This document shows positions 32,338 through 42,118 of a stretch of DNA of 55,924 nt, in pieces. The DNA is from Dyadobacter sp. CY323 (GTDB lineage: Bacteria; Bacteroidota; Bacteroidia; Cytophagales; Spirosomataceae). The stretch spans positions 1 through 55,924 of the forward strand of contig NZ_JAJUXH010000025.1 in assembly GCF_021390245.1 (NCBI RefSeq), in the 5' to 3' direction. The translations under genes and the position numbers were made by a program. The notes below the pieces were generated by a model that was given only the letters and a program-made list of their open reading frames with translations, searched no databases and was not told the origin of the DNA. Each line of letters starts with the position of its first letter. Positions within the stretch are counted from its first letter, which is position 1.

Positions 32338-34469
32338 TCCTGCTGCATTAACGCAGTCAGGATTTTTTGTGCGGCCACAGAAATGATGGTTCCAGGTCCG
32401 AAAATGCCTTTTACACCTTCATCATACAAAAACTGATAATCCTGTGCGGGGATTACACCTCCCGCAATCACCATAATATCTTCCCGTCCCAGCTTTTTCA
32501 ATTCACTGATCAACTCCGGGATAAGCGTTTTGTGCCCTGCCGCGAGACTGGAAGCCCCGATTACGTGAACGTCATTTTCGGCTGCTTGCCAGGCTACTTC
32601 TTTTGGTGTCTGAAAAAGCGGGCCAATGTCCACGTCAAATCCCAGGTCTGCAAAGCTGGTTGCAATTACCTTCGCACCCCGGTCGTGACCATCCTGTCCC
32701 ATTTTTGCTACGAGAATGCGGGGACGTCGACCTTCCGATTCCGCAAATTGGTCAGACATTTCGAGCGCGAGACGAAAGTTCTCATCGTCGGATGCCTCCG
32801 CGCGATAAACGCCCGATACTGATCGAATTGTTGATTTATAACGTCCGAATTCTCTCTCCATCGCATCCGAAATTTCCCCCAATGTAGCTCTTTTGCGTGC
32901 TGCATCCACAGCTAATGCCAGCAAATTAGTTGTCATATCTTTGCCGCCGGATTGCCTGCAAGCTTCTGTTAATGCATTCAGAGATTGAATAACCGCGTCT
33001 GAGTCACGATTAGCTCTGATCTGATCCAATGCACGGATCTGAGACTGGCGCACAGATTCATTATCGATATGCAAAAGATCCAGAACATGCGTGTCGCTCG
33101 TTTTAAAACGGTTCATTCCTACAATCACTTCCCGCCCGGAATCAATGCGCGCCTGTTTTCTGGCGGCAGCTTCCTCAATGCGCATTTTCGGCAGTCCAGT
33201 TTCAATCGCCATGGTCATACCTCCCAGGTTTTCGACTTCCTCAATGAGCTGCCACGCTTTTTGGGCCAACTCGTTTGTCAAAAATTCGACGTAGTAGGAA
33301 CCGCCCCAGGGATCCACAGCCTTGCACAAGTCAGTTTCGCCCTGGATAAAAAGCTGAGTATTTCGCGCAATGCGTGCAGAAAAGTCCGTAGGCAAGGCCA
33401 TGGCTTCGTCCAATGAATTCGTATGCAGCGATTGAGTATGGCCCATTACCGCCGCCATTGCCTCGATCGTCGTGCGGGCGACATTATTAAATGGGTCCTG
33501 CTCGGTGAGGCTGTATCCGCTGGTTTGGCAATGCGTCCGGAGCATGAGCGACTTCTCATTTTTTGGATCAAACCGCTTTACGATTTTTGACCAAAGCAGC
33601 CGCCCGGCCCTCATTTTGGCGATTTCCATAAAATGGTTCATCCCAATCCCCCAGAAAAACGAAAGCCGCGGCGCGAAGTCATCAATGTCGATACCGGCGC
33701 GTATTCCGGTCCGGATGTATTCGAGACCGTCGGCGAGGGTATATGCCAGCTCGATATGGGCCGGCGCACCGGCTTCATGCATGTGGTAGCCGCTGATGCT
33801 GATCGAATTGAAGCGTGGTAGAAATCGTGATGCGTAAGCAAAAATATCGCCTACAATCCGCATGGATGGCGCAGGCGGATAAATATAAGTATTGCGCACC
33901 ATGAATTCTTTCAGAATGTCATTCTGGATCGTACCCGACAAAAGCTCCGGCTGAATGCCTTGTTCTTCCGCAGCAACAATAAAAAAGGCCATAATCGGAA
34001 TCACTGCGCCATTCATCGTCATCGAAACCGACATTTGGTCAAGCGGGATCTGATCAAAAAGAATCTTCATATCTTCAACGGAATCGATTGCCACACCCGC
34101 TTTTCCCACATCGCCGGTTACCCTCGGATGGTCGGAATCGTAGCCACGGTGTGTAGCCAGGTCGAAAGCCACGGAAAGTCCCTTTTGCCCGGCTGCAAGA
34201 TTTCTTTTGTAAAATGCATTGGATTCAGTGGCAGTGGAAAAACCGGCATATTGGCGGATGGTCCACGGACGTTCGAGGTACATACTGGCGTACGGTCCGC
34301 GCAGGTAAGGTGGCAAGCCTGCGTTTGAATCCGGGACGTCGGGCAGATCGTTTTTTGTAAAAAACGGTTTTAACTTAATCCCTTCCGCAGTTAGAATGCT
34401 TTTCAGGTGGGTCTCCCCGGTGCCTGGATTATCTTTCGATATACTGATCTGTTTAAAATCCGGTTTCAT
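32334..34469 (-). CDS. mutB: methylmalonyl-CoA mutase large subunit
   Basis: The 711-residue B12 enzyme has an N-terminal TIM-barrel domain (PPYLRGPYASMYLERPWTIR, AGFSTA) and a C-terminal cobalamin domain with DGHDRG (axial-ligand His595) and IGASSLAAGHK. It interconverts methylmalonyl-CoA and succinyl-CoA, linking propionate and odd-chain or branched-chain breakdown to the citric acid cycle. It overlaps the small-subunit gene by four bases (ATGA). Confidence 0.95.
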   Translation of the reverse strand: MKPDFKQISISKDNPGTGETHLKSILTAEGIKLKPFFTKNDLPDVPDSNAGLPPYLRGPYASMYLERPWTIRQYAGFSTATESNAFYKRNLAAGQKGLSVAFDLATHRGYDSDHPRVTGDVGKAGVAIDSVEDMKILFDQIPLDQMSVSMTMNGAVIPIMAFFIVAAEEQGIQPELLSGTIQNDILKEFMVRNTYIYPPAPSMRIVGDIFAYASRFLPRFNSISISGYHMHEAGAPAHIELAYTLADGLEYIRTGIRAGIDIDDFAPRLSFFWGIGMNHFMEIAKMRAGRLLWSKIVKRFDPKNEKSLMLRTHCQTSGYSLTEQDPFNNVARTTIEAMAAVMGHTQSLHTNSLDEAMALPTDFSARIARNTQLFIQGETDLCKAVDPWGGSYYVEFLTNELAQKAWQLIEEVENLGGMTMAIETGLPKMRIEEAAARKQARIDSGREVIVGMNRFKTSDTHVLDLLHIDNESVRQSQIRALDQIRANRDSDAVIQSLNALTEACRQSGGKDMTTNLLALAVDAARKRATLGEISDAMEREFGRYKSTIRSVSGVYRAEASDDENFRLALEMSDQFAESEGRRPRILVAKMGQDGHDRGAKVIATSFADLGFDVDIGPLFQTPKEVAWQAAENDVHVIGASSLAAGHKTLIPELISELKKLGREDIMVIAGGVIPAQDYQFLYDEGVKGIFGPGTIISVAAQKILTALMQQD

Positions 34470-35662
34470 CGTGTCTCCGGTTTTACTTGAATGATACCAT
34501 TTTCAACACAAGAAATGAATCCGCCTTTTTCTTCGATATCAAGAAACAGTTCCCAGGCTTTTTCCACAAGATTCAATGTCATACTTTCCAGTGAATAGGA
34601 ACCTGCCGCCGGGTCCGCAACGTGTTCCAAACCGCTTTCATAACGCATAATGGATGATATATTCCGGGTAATGCGTTCTGCGAATTCAGCGGAACCTGCA
34701 TGAATGGAAGAGACCGTCAATGCATTGCATCCGCCCAATACCGCACTCATTGCAGAAGAGGAGGCGCGGATTAATTCATCGTAAGAAGAGTCAGGAGTGT
34801 TGCTGGGGGACGTTTTTGCTTGTAAAAAAGGATTACATACTTCGTCGGGAAGCTGGTAGGCACGCGATATCCTGCGAAGCAGAAATCGCAACGCTCTCAA
34901 TTTTGCGATTTCGGTAAGGTACTTTGGCCCGATAGCAACTGAAAAAAAGATCCTGTTTAATGCCAATAATGGGGCAATTCCTGCCTCAGTCAAAAGATCC
35001 ATGTAAGTAACCGTTTCCGCCAGGATACAGGCAAGCTCGCGCGCAGGATCAGCTCCATTAGCGTGATATAAATGCGATTCAACCGAGCAGACCCTGAATT
35101 CACGCATATTCTTAGTCAGGTTCAAAAGTGTGACGATTTGCCCGATTGGTTTTTCAAATCTCTCACCGGTTTCGGCCCAGTTTGCAATGGGATCAAAGAC
35201 AACTCCGCCTTTTATATAATACCCCGCGTGTTTGGAAATATGATTGAACAGTTCTGCGGCATTTTCTTTTGTTCTAAAAAAAACAGCCGTATCGCTAAGC
35301 CGGACCCCGTGAAGCAATTTGGGGAATTCACATTTTGCAAATGGCAATTCACCCAGATCAACTAAAACAGCATCAGCGCCATTTTCGAGATTATTTTTAA
35401 TGGCCAAATTGGTTTGTGCCGGCCCATGAAATGCAATCAGAGGGGTGTTCAGCCAGCCGGGTACTTTCTTCTGGGAATGCTGAATGGCTAAAACTTTCTG
35501 TGGGTCAATATCCTTTCCGGTTACATAAGAATCAAAATGTAATCCAGGTCCCGCATCCCATTGAAGCGCCGTTTCAAACTTTTCTTTCAGTTCTTTCCTG
35601 GCCTGTTTTTCCCAGTCATTTTTAGTTGTTGGAGGAAATTCGGCAAATAAATTGGCGGCCAT
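34466..35662 (-). CDS. mutA: methylmalonyl-CoA mutase small subunit, short form
   Basis: The protein is about 398 residues from the ATG at 35662 (MAANLFAEFPP). I prefer this start because the longer frame begins at a TTG inside a good leftward -7 box (35705-35712). It has the mutase-barrel core (LLHGVRLSDT, HASAEF-like GSAEFAERITRNI, ESGLEHVADPAAGSYS) but ends without the cobalamin-binding DxHxxG domain seen in longer small subunits. It is structural, pairing with MutB. Confidence 0.9.
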   Translation of the reverse strand: MAANLFAEFPPTTKNDWEKQARKELKEKFETALQWDAGPGLHFDSYVTGKDIDPQKVLAIQHSQKKVPGWLNTPLIAFHGPAQTNLAIKNNLENGADAVLVDLGELPFAKCEFPKLLHGVRLSDTAVFFRTKENAAELFNHISKHAGYYIKGGVVFDPIANWAETGERFEKPIGQIVTLLNLTKNMREFRVCSVESHLYHANGADPARELACILAETVTYMDLLTEAGIAPLLALNRIFFSVAIGPKYLTEIAKLRALRFLLRRISRAYQLPDEVCNPFLQAKTSPSNTPDSSYDELIRASSSAMSAVLGGCNALTVSSIHAGSAEFAERITRNISSIMRYESGLEHVADPAAGSYSLESMTLNLVEKAWELFLDIEEKGGFISCVENGIIQVKPETR

Positions 35663-35704
35663 TTTTGGATTGTTTTCGAGGTTTGAAAGACGTTCCGACA
35701 AAAG

Positions 35705-35712
35705 CAAAGCTA
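35705..35712 (-). promoter_or_regulatory. candidate -7 box for the mutAB operon
   Basis: On the minus strand these bases read TAGCTTTG, an exact TAnnTTTG match, about 43 bases before the preferred mutA ATG. The -33 region is not obvious. Confidence 0.4.
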
Positions 35713-35848
35713 CTAATTTGCAGTTATAATTATAGGTGAAAAAAGCATTGAGCAGTTGTCCCCGGTCATCTTGCGTTTAATTCGGCCGATTTTATTTTAT
35801 GGCTTGTAGAAACATTGCTTTGATGGTAAATTGAACATTGGATCAATC

Positions 35849-35877
35849 TTGGGAGATCAGGTATTTTTATATCTTTG
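35849..35877 (+). promoter_or_regulatory. candidate dnaA promoter
   Basis: TTG at 35849-35851 is followed after 18 bases by TATCTTTG at 35870-35877, an exact match to the Bacteroidota -7 box. Transcription would start near 35884, about 20 bases before the TTG start of dnaA. This is one of the two best promoter matches in the window. Confidence 0.6.
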
Positions 35878-35903
35878 CCGTCCCTTAAAATAAGAAGCGA
35901 GTT

Positions 35904-37346
35904 TTGGTAAGTCATACATTGGATAGAACAAACGCAAATACTGAGGTAGACCAGATCTGGAATGCATGCCTGAGAGTGATCCAGCAGCACATTCCTGATC
36001 AGAGTTTTAGGACGTGGTTTGAGCCAATAAGACCTTTGAAACTCTATGGAAAAGTTCTCACTATCCAGGTACCCAGCCAGTTTTTCTACGAATGGCTGGA
36101 AGATAATTATGTTAATCTTTTAAGGAAAGCACTCGATTACGCCATTGGCAGGGATGGTATGTTGGAATATTCCATTATTGTGGATAAGGGCAATGAAAAG
36201 CACCAGCCGCTGACCATGAATGTTTCGACACCTAAATCGCCGAATTATTCGAAGCCGGATAATTTTGTAAACGATCCGAGACTGGGCTCCAACCATCGCG
36301 ACAAAGACCAGGATTCAATGAACCTGGATACCTATCTGAATCCCAACTATTCATTTGATAATTTCATCGAGGGAGATTGTAACCGTCTGGCGCGCTCAGC
36401 GGGTTTTGCGGTGGCCCAGCGTCCCGGACTCACCTCATTCAATCCGTTGATGATGTACGGTGGGGTAGGGCTTGGCAAAACGCATTTGGTGCAGGCCATC
36501 GGAAACTACATCATGAACCACTTTGATAACAAGCTGGTACTTTACGTGTCGTCCGAAAAGTTTACCAACCAGTTTATCAATTCCATTAAAAACAATACCC
36601 TGCAGGATTTCACCGATTTTTATATGAAGGTGGATGTGCTGGCGATTGACGACGTGCAGTTTCTTTCAGGAAAGGAAAAAACGCAGGATACGTTCTTCCA
36701 TATATTCAACCATTTGCACCAGCTCGGCAAGCAGATCATCATGACGAGCGACCGTCCTCCGCGCGAACTGCAGGGTTTGCAGGACCGGTTGTTATCGCGT
36801 TTTAAATGGGGGCTTACCGCCGATCTGCAGGCGCCTGATTTCGAGACACGTATCGCCATTATCCAAAAGAAAATCCAGTCGGAAGGGATTTTTATCGATT
36901 ACGATGTGATTGAATACATTGCGCACAGTGTGAATTCCAACGTACGTGAACTGGAAGGCGTGATCGTTTCCCTGATGGCGCAGGCGTCGCTCACAAGACG
37001 GGAAATTGATGTGGAGCTTGCGAAAAATACATTGCGAAACATCGTGATGAATGAAAGCAAGGAAGTTACCATCGATACGATCCAGGAAGTGATTGCCGAT
37101 TATTTTCAGGTGACTATCGCTGATCTTAAAAGCAAAAGCCGAAAGAAAGAAGTGGTGTATCCAAGGCAGCTGGCTATGTTTTTGGCAAAAGAATACACCG
37201 ACCTCCCTCTAAAATCCATTGGCTACCATTTCGGTGGCCGCGACCATAGCACGGTTATCCATTCCATTCAAAGCATCAACCTTTTAATGGACGAAACTCC
37301 CGACGTGGAAGAAACTTTACAGAAGCTGCGCAGTTACTTTAAGTAA
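35904..37346 (+). CDS. dnaA: DnaA chromosomal replication initiator
   Basis: The protein has about 480 residues. Domain I is at the N terminus (VDQIWNACLRVIQQHI), followed by a linker. The AAA+ domain has Walker A GGVGLGKT (186-193), VLAIDDVQF and sensor regions. The C-terminal DNA-binding domain carries FGGRDHSTV. It binds DnaA boxes and opens the origin. The frame has no ATG before the conserved start. An in-frame TAA lies at 35886-35888, so initiation must use TTG at 35904 or TTG at 35919. I see no DnaA-box cluster in the short upstream gap. Confidence 0.95.
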   Translation: MVSHTLDRTNANTEVDQIWNACLRVIQQHIPDQSFRTWFEPIRPLKLYGKVLTIQVPSQFFYEWLEDNYVNLLRKALDYAIGRDGMLEYSIIVDKGNEKHQPLTMNVSTPKSPNYSKPDNFVNDPRLGSNHRDKDQDSMNLDTYLNPNYSFDNFIEGDCNRLARSAGFAVAQRPGLTSFNPLMMYGGVGLGKTHLVQAIGNYIMNHFDNKLVLYVSSEKFTNQFINSIKNNTLQDFTDFYMKVDVLAIDDVQFLSGKEKTQDTFFHIFNHLHQLGKQIIMTSDRPPRELQGLQDRLLSRFKWGLTADLQAPDFETRIAIIQKKIQSEGIFIDYDVIEYIAHSVNSNVRELEGVIVSLMAQASLTRREIDVELAKNTLRNIVMNESKEVTIDTIQEVIADYFQVTIADLKSKSRKKEVVYPRQLAMFLAKEYTDLPLKSIGYHFGGRDHSTVIHSIQSINLLMDETPDVEETLQKLRSYFK

Positions 37347-37396
37347 ATCGCGAGTCTATAGAGCAGGTACCATTTTTTTATCTGACTCTCACACAT

Positions 37397-38377
37397 TTGA
37401 CGCCGCAGCTTCTCACCCGTTCCCAGATCAACGACGGTCTCTGGAACCACCTCATCGAAGAATCCCAACAATCTGTTTTGTACGCATTCACCAACTACCT
37501 GGATCTGGTATGTGAGGACTGGAATGCATTCGTGTGGCCTGAAATGGGCGATTATAAGATTGTTATGCCCATTCCGGTGCGTTTGAAAATGGGGATGCGC
37601 GTTGCGTATCAACCACTCTTTTGCCAGTATCTGGGCATATTTTCAAAGTCTGATCTGCATATATCCGATATGTCGCCTTTCTTGCAGGCATTTGCCGCGC
37701 AGTTTAAATACATATCCGGGTATCATTTCAATCCGGAGAATTATTTGATTCTGAGTAAATGCATGGAGTTGATCCCGCATATCGAAATCGCTACCTGCCA
37801 TACGCATTGGCTTAACCTTCTTCCCAGTTACGAATGTGTTGTAAACGGTTTTTCAACAGACAGAAAAAAGAATCTCGAGAAAGGCAATCGGTATGGCTGG
37901 GAAGTTATGAAAAGCAGGAATATTCACCCGTTGATCTTCCTTTTCGTTCAAAACCATGCAGGTAAGATTCCCGGTGGTGTTAACCCGTGCGTTTATAACC
38001 GGCTTGAAGCTGTTTTTGAAAGGTTGGAGGCGATCGGCAAGGCGGAAGTATGGTACGCGCATTACGAAGGCATAATCCGGGCTGGGATTCTTCTGATACG
38101 CAATGCGGACCGAGTGATCTATTTGTTCAATGCAGCGGATGAGATGGGGCGGAAAGGAAATGCACGGACTTTTCTGCTGGCCAGTTATTTCCGGCTACAT
38201 GCGCGGGAACCGCTGGTTTTTGATTTCGAAACGCCCGAAGTCAGTTCAGTTACCGCATTCTATGAAAGCTTCGGAAGTACGGCGGTACCCTACCTAAAGG
38301 TCCGCCAAAACCGTCTTTGGTTTCCACTTAGAATGGTGCAAAACCTGAGGAGAAGACTTTACCTCAAAACCAGGTAA
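37397..38377 (+). CDS. GNAT/FemAB-like acyltransferase-fold protein
   Basis: The 326-residue protein begins at a TTG (no nearby ATG). It resembles the large GNAT/FemAB-like family of Bacteroidota: an N-terminal SVLYAFTNYLDLVCEDWNAF, a middle RKKNLEKG region, and a C-terminal half with IIRAGILLIRN and VSSVTAFYESFGS. Such proteins transfer acyl or aminoacyl groups, sometimes to peptidoglycan or polysaccharide precursors. The acceptor is unknown. Its end overlaps the convergent DUF3108 gene by 14 bases. Confidence 0.7.
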   Translation: MTPQLLTRSQINDGLWNHLIEESQQSVLYAFTNYLDLVCEDWNAFVWPEMGDYKIVMPIPVRLKMGMRVAYQPLFCQYLGIFSKSDLHISDMSPFLQAFAAQFKYISGYHFNPENYLILSKCMELIPHIEIATCHTHWLNLLPSYECVVNGFSTDRKKNLEKGNRYGWEVMKSRNIHPLIFLFVQNHAGKIPGGVNPCVYNRLEAVFERLEAIGKAEVWYAHYEGIIRAGILLIRNADRVIYLFNAADEMGRKGNARTFLLASYFRLHAREPLVFDFETPEVSSVTAFYESFGSTAVPYLKVRQNRLWFPLRMVQNLRRRLYLKTR

Positions 38378-39167
38378 GGTCTTTGCGCAACCCGCGGTAC
38401 GATTTCAGGTCCATTTCCAGCGAGCCGATTTTTAATTCAACTTCGGCTTTCAATGGAATTTTATTTGAATCGTCGGAAACCCAGAGACGCATTGCGCCTT
38501 CGTCTTTAAAAAACTTATTGGATGGTATCAGTGGATTCAGCCGGAGTACCCGTGTCTTTCCAAATTTCGTTTTAATCACATCTTTCCCCACATACCGTAC
38601 CCGCAATTTATAGATCTCACCGTCAAAAAAAGTCGGGACTTCGATCACCTCACCTTCCGAGATGCGATCGAAATCGATTGTTCGGAGGAAGAAATATCCG
38701 CTGATAATGTCATGGATATTATTGGGCACATTGAAAGTCTTGGTTTCGTCTTTTATGCTGGAAATGGCCTGGTCTTTATTGTGATTAAAAAATACCTTTT
38801 CTTCCTTCCTGTATTTGTTTTCCTGGATCTGGCGCTCAAATAAATGCGGGAGAATCGCCGTGGTGTCAATATACGATCGCCAGGTGTCCCGAACACGGGA
38901 GACGAGGTCGAAAGCGCCGACCGTTTTCCCGGTTACATTCACTCTGAAACACGGGCGGTTGTTAATTGTAGAGACATTTTTGGACACTTCCACTTTCGCC
39001 TCGGCTGCGTTGATAAAACCATAATGCACGCGATATTCAACCCGCTCGCCGGTACCAAAACTCTTGTTTGGAACAACCCGGGTCTGCTCATATTTCTCCT
39101 CGAACTGCCGGAATGAAAAAAATAAAACAAAAACTGAAATGGCTAATATGATGTAAGTTCTCTTCAT
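38364..39167 (-). CDS. DUF3108 family protein, exported
   Basis: The 267-residue protein has an N-terminal membrane/signal segment (residues 4-18) and a DUF3108 domain (GERVEYRVHYGFINAAEA, later RLWVSDDSNKIPLKAEV). DUF3108 proteins are periplasmic, of lipoprotein-carrier-like beta fold. Their exact role is unknown. It lies 11 bases after the aminopeptidase-like gene on the same strand and is probably co-transcribed with it. Confidence 0.82.
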   Translation of the reverse strand: MKRTYIILAISVFVLFFSFRQFEEKYEQTRVVPNKSFGTGERVEYRVHYGFINAAEAKVEVSKNVSTINNRPCFRVNVTGKTVGAFDLVSRVRDTWRSYIDTTAILPHLFERQIQENKYRKEEKVFFNHNKDQAISSIKDETKTFNVPNNIHDIISGYFFLRTIDFDRISEGEVIEVPTFFDGEIYKLRVRYVGKDVIKTKFGKTRVLRLNPLIPSNKFFKDEGAMRLWVSDDSNKIPLKAEVELKIGSLEMDLKSYRGLRKDLTWF

Positions 39168-39178
39168 GCTTAAAGTAA

Positions 39179-40216
39179 TTACAGAGAGGGGTATTTTTCT
39201 TTTAAGTAAGTCAGATATTTTTTGAAATCTTTCCCAAAACGTTTTTCAAATTCGATCAAAAACTGGTTTTGCTTGGACTTATAGGTCAGATAACTGATGA
39301 AGTATGCATTGTTGGGCAAATCGTTTTCTTTCCCGGTGTTTTTGGTTGTAAACGTTCGTTGCGTCGCCAGCAGTGTATCTGCGTCAGCAAGTATCTTCGC
39401 AATCATCTCTTTTTTTAGTGAGTCTTTCCGTTTATCCGGTGACATATCGTTTCCAAAAGTTCTATAAAGACTGTCCAGCTTAACTGTTCCCCTCAGCATA
39501 TGCCCGGAATAAGCGTCGTTAAATCGTTTGGAATACTCATATGTACGCAATTCCTTGGAGTCCAGACCATACTTGTACTTCAAAAACCGGATAGCTCCCT
39601 GATCTCCGACAAAGCTTGCCAGGTTCTCATTTAGTTCCAGGTCATTTTTTACAAAAAGCGTTCCATGTGTCAGTTCGTGAAGGATCAGGTTGGCCAGGCT
39701 TCCTACGCGTCTTTTCAACATGCTCGAAAGGATCGGGTCTTTCAAATAGCCCAGCGTCGACCACGCAGAAACTTCCCCGATGTCCGTATCCAAACCACTT
39801 TTGATTAATTCTTTTTCCTCCGCGTAAGCCCGGGTCGAGTCAAAAAAGCCTTTGTAGGGAAATGTGCCGACGATCGGGAAATGCCATTTGTAGGGTTCAA
39901 TTTTGTAGCGTTCCGAGGCTGTAATGAGCCATATCAGCGGTTTGCCGTGCTGGTTGTAAAATGTAGTGTAATTTTTCGACGGACTCAATCCCAGTGAATC
40001 CACTCCGAACTTCTTGATTTCCTGAATGAGCCTGATTTGTGCTTTAAGTGAGTCGGGGAATGCGGGATTTTTTAATACATCTTCTACTTCCTCCACGTTC
40101 ATCAGGATGCCAATCTGACCTTTGGCCTGCATAAAACCATAACTTAGTACGTTGCGATAATAGAACCCCAGGATCAACAGCGCCGCCAGAAATGCCAGAA
40201 ATATTTTTTTAAACAC
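39179..40216 (-). CDS. putative aminopeptidase (COG4324 family)
   Basis: The 345-residue protein has an N-terminal membrane anchor (residues 4-20) and a zinc-protease motif HELTHGTLF. The later NLASFVGDQGAI supplies the likely third ligand, as in the predicted aminopeptidase family PF10023. It would act on the periplasmic face. The substrate is unknown. It heads a two-gene leftward unit with the DUF3108 gene. Confidence 0.8.
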   Translation of the reverse strand: MFKKIFLAFLAALLILGFYYRNVLSYGFMQAKGQIGILMNVEEVEDVLKNPAFPDSLKAQIRLIQEIKKFGVDSLGLSPSKNYTTFYNQHGKPLIWLITASERYKIEPYKWHFPIVGTFPYKGFFDSTRAYAEEKELIKSGLDTDIGEVSAWSTLGYLKDPILSSMLKRRVGSLANLILHELTHGTLFVKNDLELNENLASFVGDQGAIRFLKYKYGLDSKELRTYEYSKRFNDAYSGHMLRGTVKLDSLYRTFGNDMSPDKRKDSLKKEMIAKILADADTLLATQRTFTTKNTGKENDLPNNAYFISYLTYKSKQNQFLIEFEKRFGKDFKKYLTYLKEKYPSL

Positions 40217-40356
40217 AGAAAATCAGATCAGAAAACTTAAAAATACAAGCACGACAAATGTATGTAAAACACGCTATTGTACCCGGTTATTAGTTTATTA
40301 ATGACTAAATGGAGAGTCGGAATGCGAGTGCCACTGACTAAAGGATCAATTAAAAG

Positions 40357-40388
40357 TTGAAATAATATGCCCCGACCTGATATATTTG
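40357..40388 (+). promoter_or_regulatory. candidate promoter for the polytopic membrane protein gene
   Basis: TTG at 40357-40359 is followed after 21 bases by TATATTTG at 40381-40388, a perfect TAnnTTTG. The ATG at 40411 lies 22 bases further on, which also argues against the TTG start at 40390 that sits next to the -7 box. Confidence 0.6.
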
Positions 40389-40410
40389 TTTGCTACGCTT
40401 TTCCTTTATC

Positions 40411-41904
40411 ATGAAAGTTAAATCACTCCGGTTATACACGCTTGGTTATCTGCTTTTACCCAATCTTCTGTTTTTCTTTTATTGGACACAGTGGTATATC
40501 GCACTCGCCGGAATTCTCGTACTTATTCTGGCATTCGCAAGCGCCATTAGCTCGCGCGACTTTGAATCGCCAAATGTGCTTACAGGAAAGGATCTATGGA
40601 TCCTGGCAGGTTCGGCATTACTGCTCACATTCGTGTCCGGGGTGGCGGGACTTTCTTATCAAACTTTTGATTACTGGTGCCATAACACCAAGTTCTATGA
40701 ACTTTTCAAATACAGCTGGCCCATCCGGATCCCGGAAACAGGTCCGGTTATCTCTTATTATTATGGGTATTACGTAGTGCCTGCGCTGATTTTTAAACTG
40801 CTGGGCAGCATTAATGAGACCGTCCTATTTCTGTGGACGATGATCGGTTTTTTTCTGGGTTTGGCGTGGGTATATATTGTTTTGAATAAAAAGATCGTCT
40901 ACGCATTGCTCGCCACGACCATCGGGGATGCGCCGCACGTGATCAAAACGGTATTTTACAAGTTTACCCATACGATATATGTCATGGGCGATTTTGGGGT
41001 GGAGTCCTGGTCTAATTTTGAAAACCTCCTTTGGGTACCTAATCAGGTTATCCCGACGTTGATCGTGGGCGGTATGTTTGTTTACCTTTTAAAAAACAAG
41101 CTGAATGTCGAACACATTGTTTTTCCAATAGCACTTATTTTTTGGTGGGCGGTTTTTCCTGCCTTTACAGGCGGGCTTTTGGCGGCGATCGTAATTATTC
41201 GTAAATGGGTTTTTGCGCGCTTTCAACTGGATTGGATCCTGGTGGGGAAACTCGTTATACTTCCATTTCTGGCCTGCGTACCGATCCTGGTCTTTTATAT
41301 GTCCCACGAAGAAGCTCCGATTTCCGGTTTTCTCTGGCAGTTTGGCGACACGATGACCAACCGCGGAATCGAATACGCAATCAACATCGGGATCAACCTG
41401 GTTTTGTTTATCGTTTGCTATCGTTTGTTCAGTAACCGGCTTTCCGCTACCATGGACCCGTTTCCGTTGTATGTGATCCTGTTTTTCTTCATGGTTTTCC
41501 CGATTTACCGGATGGGAAAAGTCAATGATTTTCTGTTTCGCGGGTTAATGCCGTATCTGCTCATCATTGGCATGTATTTGTTCTATCCATTTGCGACAGC
41601 CTCGTGGCAGAGTTCCTGGAAAATGATCCGCAAGTCGTTCCTGCATCTGGCGTTTTTCGCGCTCCTGCTTTCCAGCTCGCTCATCGCGATTGGCCGGGTT
41701 GTCAGGGCTTTCAGGGTAAATGTGGCTACGAAGGCGATTTTTCCCGATAAAGTGGCATTCGATCCGATTCCCTACGATGCTTACCCGAATATTTATGAAG
41801 TGTTGAAAGACAAATGGTCGCAGCGTGAGGCGGATCAGTACCTGGGGAAAAAAGATTCTTTTTATGAGCTGAAAATGGCACCAAAAAAACCTTCTGATAA
41901 TTGA
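40411..41904 (+). CDS. polytopic membrane protein of unknown function
   Basis: The protein is about 497 residues with roughly 10-12 membrane segments. Its first external loop contains DYWCHNTKFYELF and a Tyr-rich YYYGYYVVPA stretch. The layout is reminiscent of GT-C-type glycosyltransferases or mannosyltransferase-like proteins, but I see no diagnostic catalytic motif and do not assign an activity. The C-terminal 60 residues are soluble. I chose the start at 40411 because the promoter match ends just before it. Confidence 0.75.
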   Translation: MKVKSLRLYTLGYLLLPNLLFFFYWTQWYIALAGILVLILAFASAISSRDFESPNVLTGKDLWILAGSALLLTFVSGVAGLSYQTFDYWCHNTKFYELFKYSWPIRIPETGPVISYYYGYYVVPALIFKLLGSINETVLFLWTMIGFFLGLAWVYIVLNKKIVYALLATTIGDAPHVIKTVFYKFTHTIYVMGDFGVESWSNFENLLWVPNQVIPTLIVGGMFVYLLKNKLNVEHIVFPIALIFWWAVFPAFTGGLLAAIVIIRKWVFARFQLDWILVGKLVILPFLACVPILVFYMSHEEAPISGFLWQFGDTMTNRGIEYAINIGINLVLFIVCYRLFSNRLSATMDPFPLYVILFFFMVFPIYRMGKVNDFLFRGLMPYLLIIGMYLFYPFATASWQSSWKMIRKSFLHLAFFALLLSSSLIAIGRVVRAFRVNVATKAIFPDKVAFDPIPYDAYPNIYEVLKDKWSQREADQYLGKKDSFYELKMAPKKPSDN

Positions 41905-42001
41905 TAGCGTCCGTTCGGACATTCAAATTTTCCCGATTTTTTACAACAGCTTCAAACCGAAGGGAATGGCGTTTTTATTATAACTATAAGCAAAAAACGG
42001 G

Positions 42002-42032
42002 TTGCAATTAATACTATAAATCGGTATTTTTA
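42002..42032 (+). promoter_or_regulatory. candidate recA promoter
   Basis: TTG at 42002-42004 is followed after 20 bases by TATTTTTA at 42025-42032, a 7/8 match to TAnnTTTG. It leaves a leader of about 80 bases before the recA ATG. I do not see a clear LexA-type palindrome there. The rest of the 41905-42118 gap is T-rich with a small GTCCG/CGGAC palindrome at 41909-41920. Confidence 0.4.
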
Positions 42033-42118
42033 CATATTAGTGAAGACCCTTTTTTGAGCGGTTTTTGGGCATCAAAAGCTGCTTTTTTTGTAAATAAACT
42101 AAATTCTGCTACCATTTT

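Noticed and set aside
32367..34328. Several plus-strand frames inside mutB
   Set aside because: They are shadows of the well-conserved leftward mutase gene.
35708..35903. Replication origin next to dnaA
   Set aside because: No cluster of TTATCCACA-like boxes and no AT-rich repeats are visible in this short gap.
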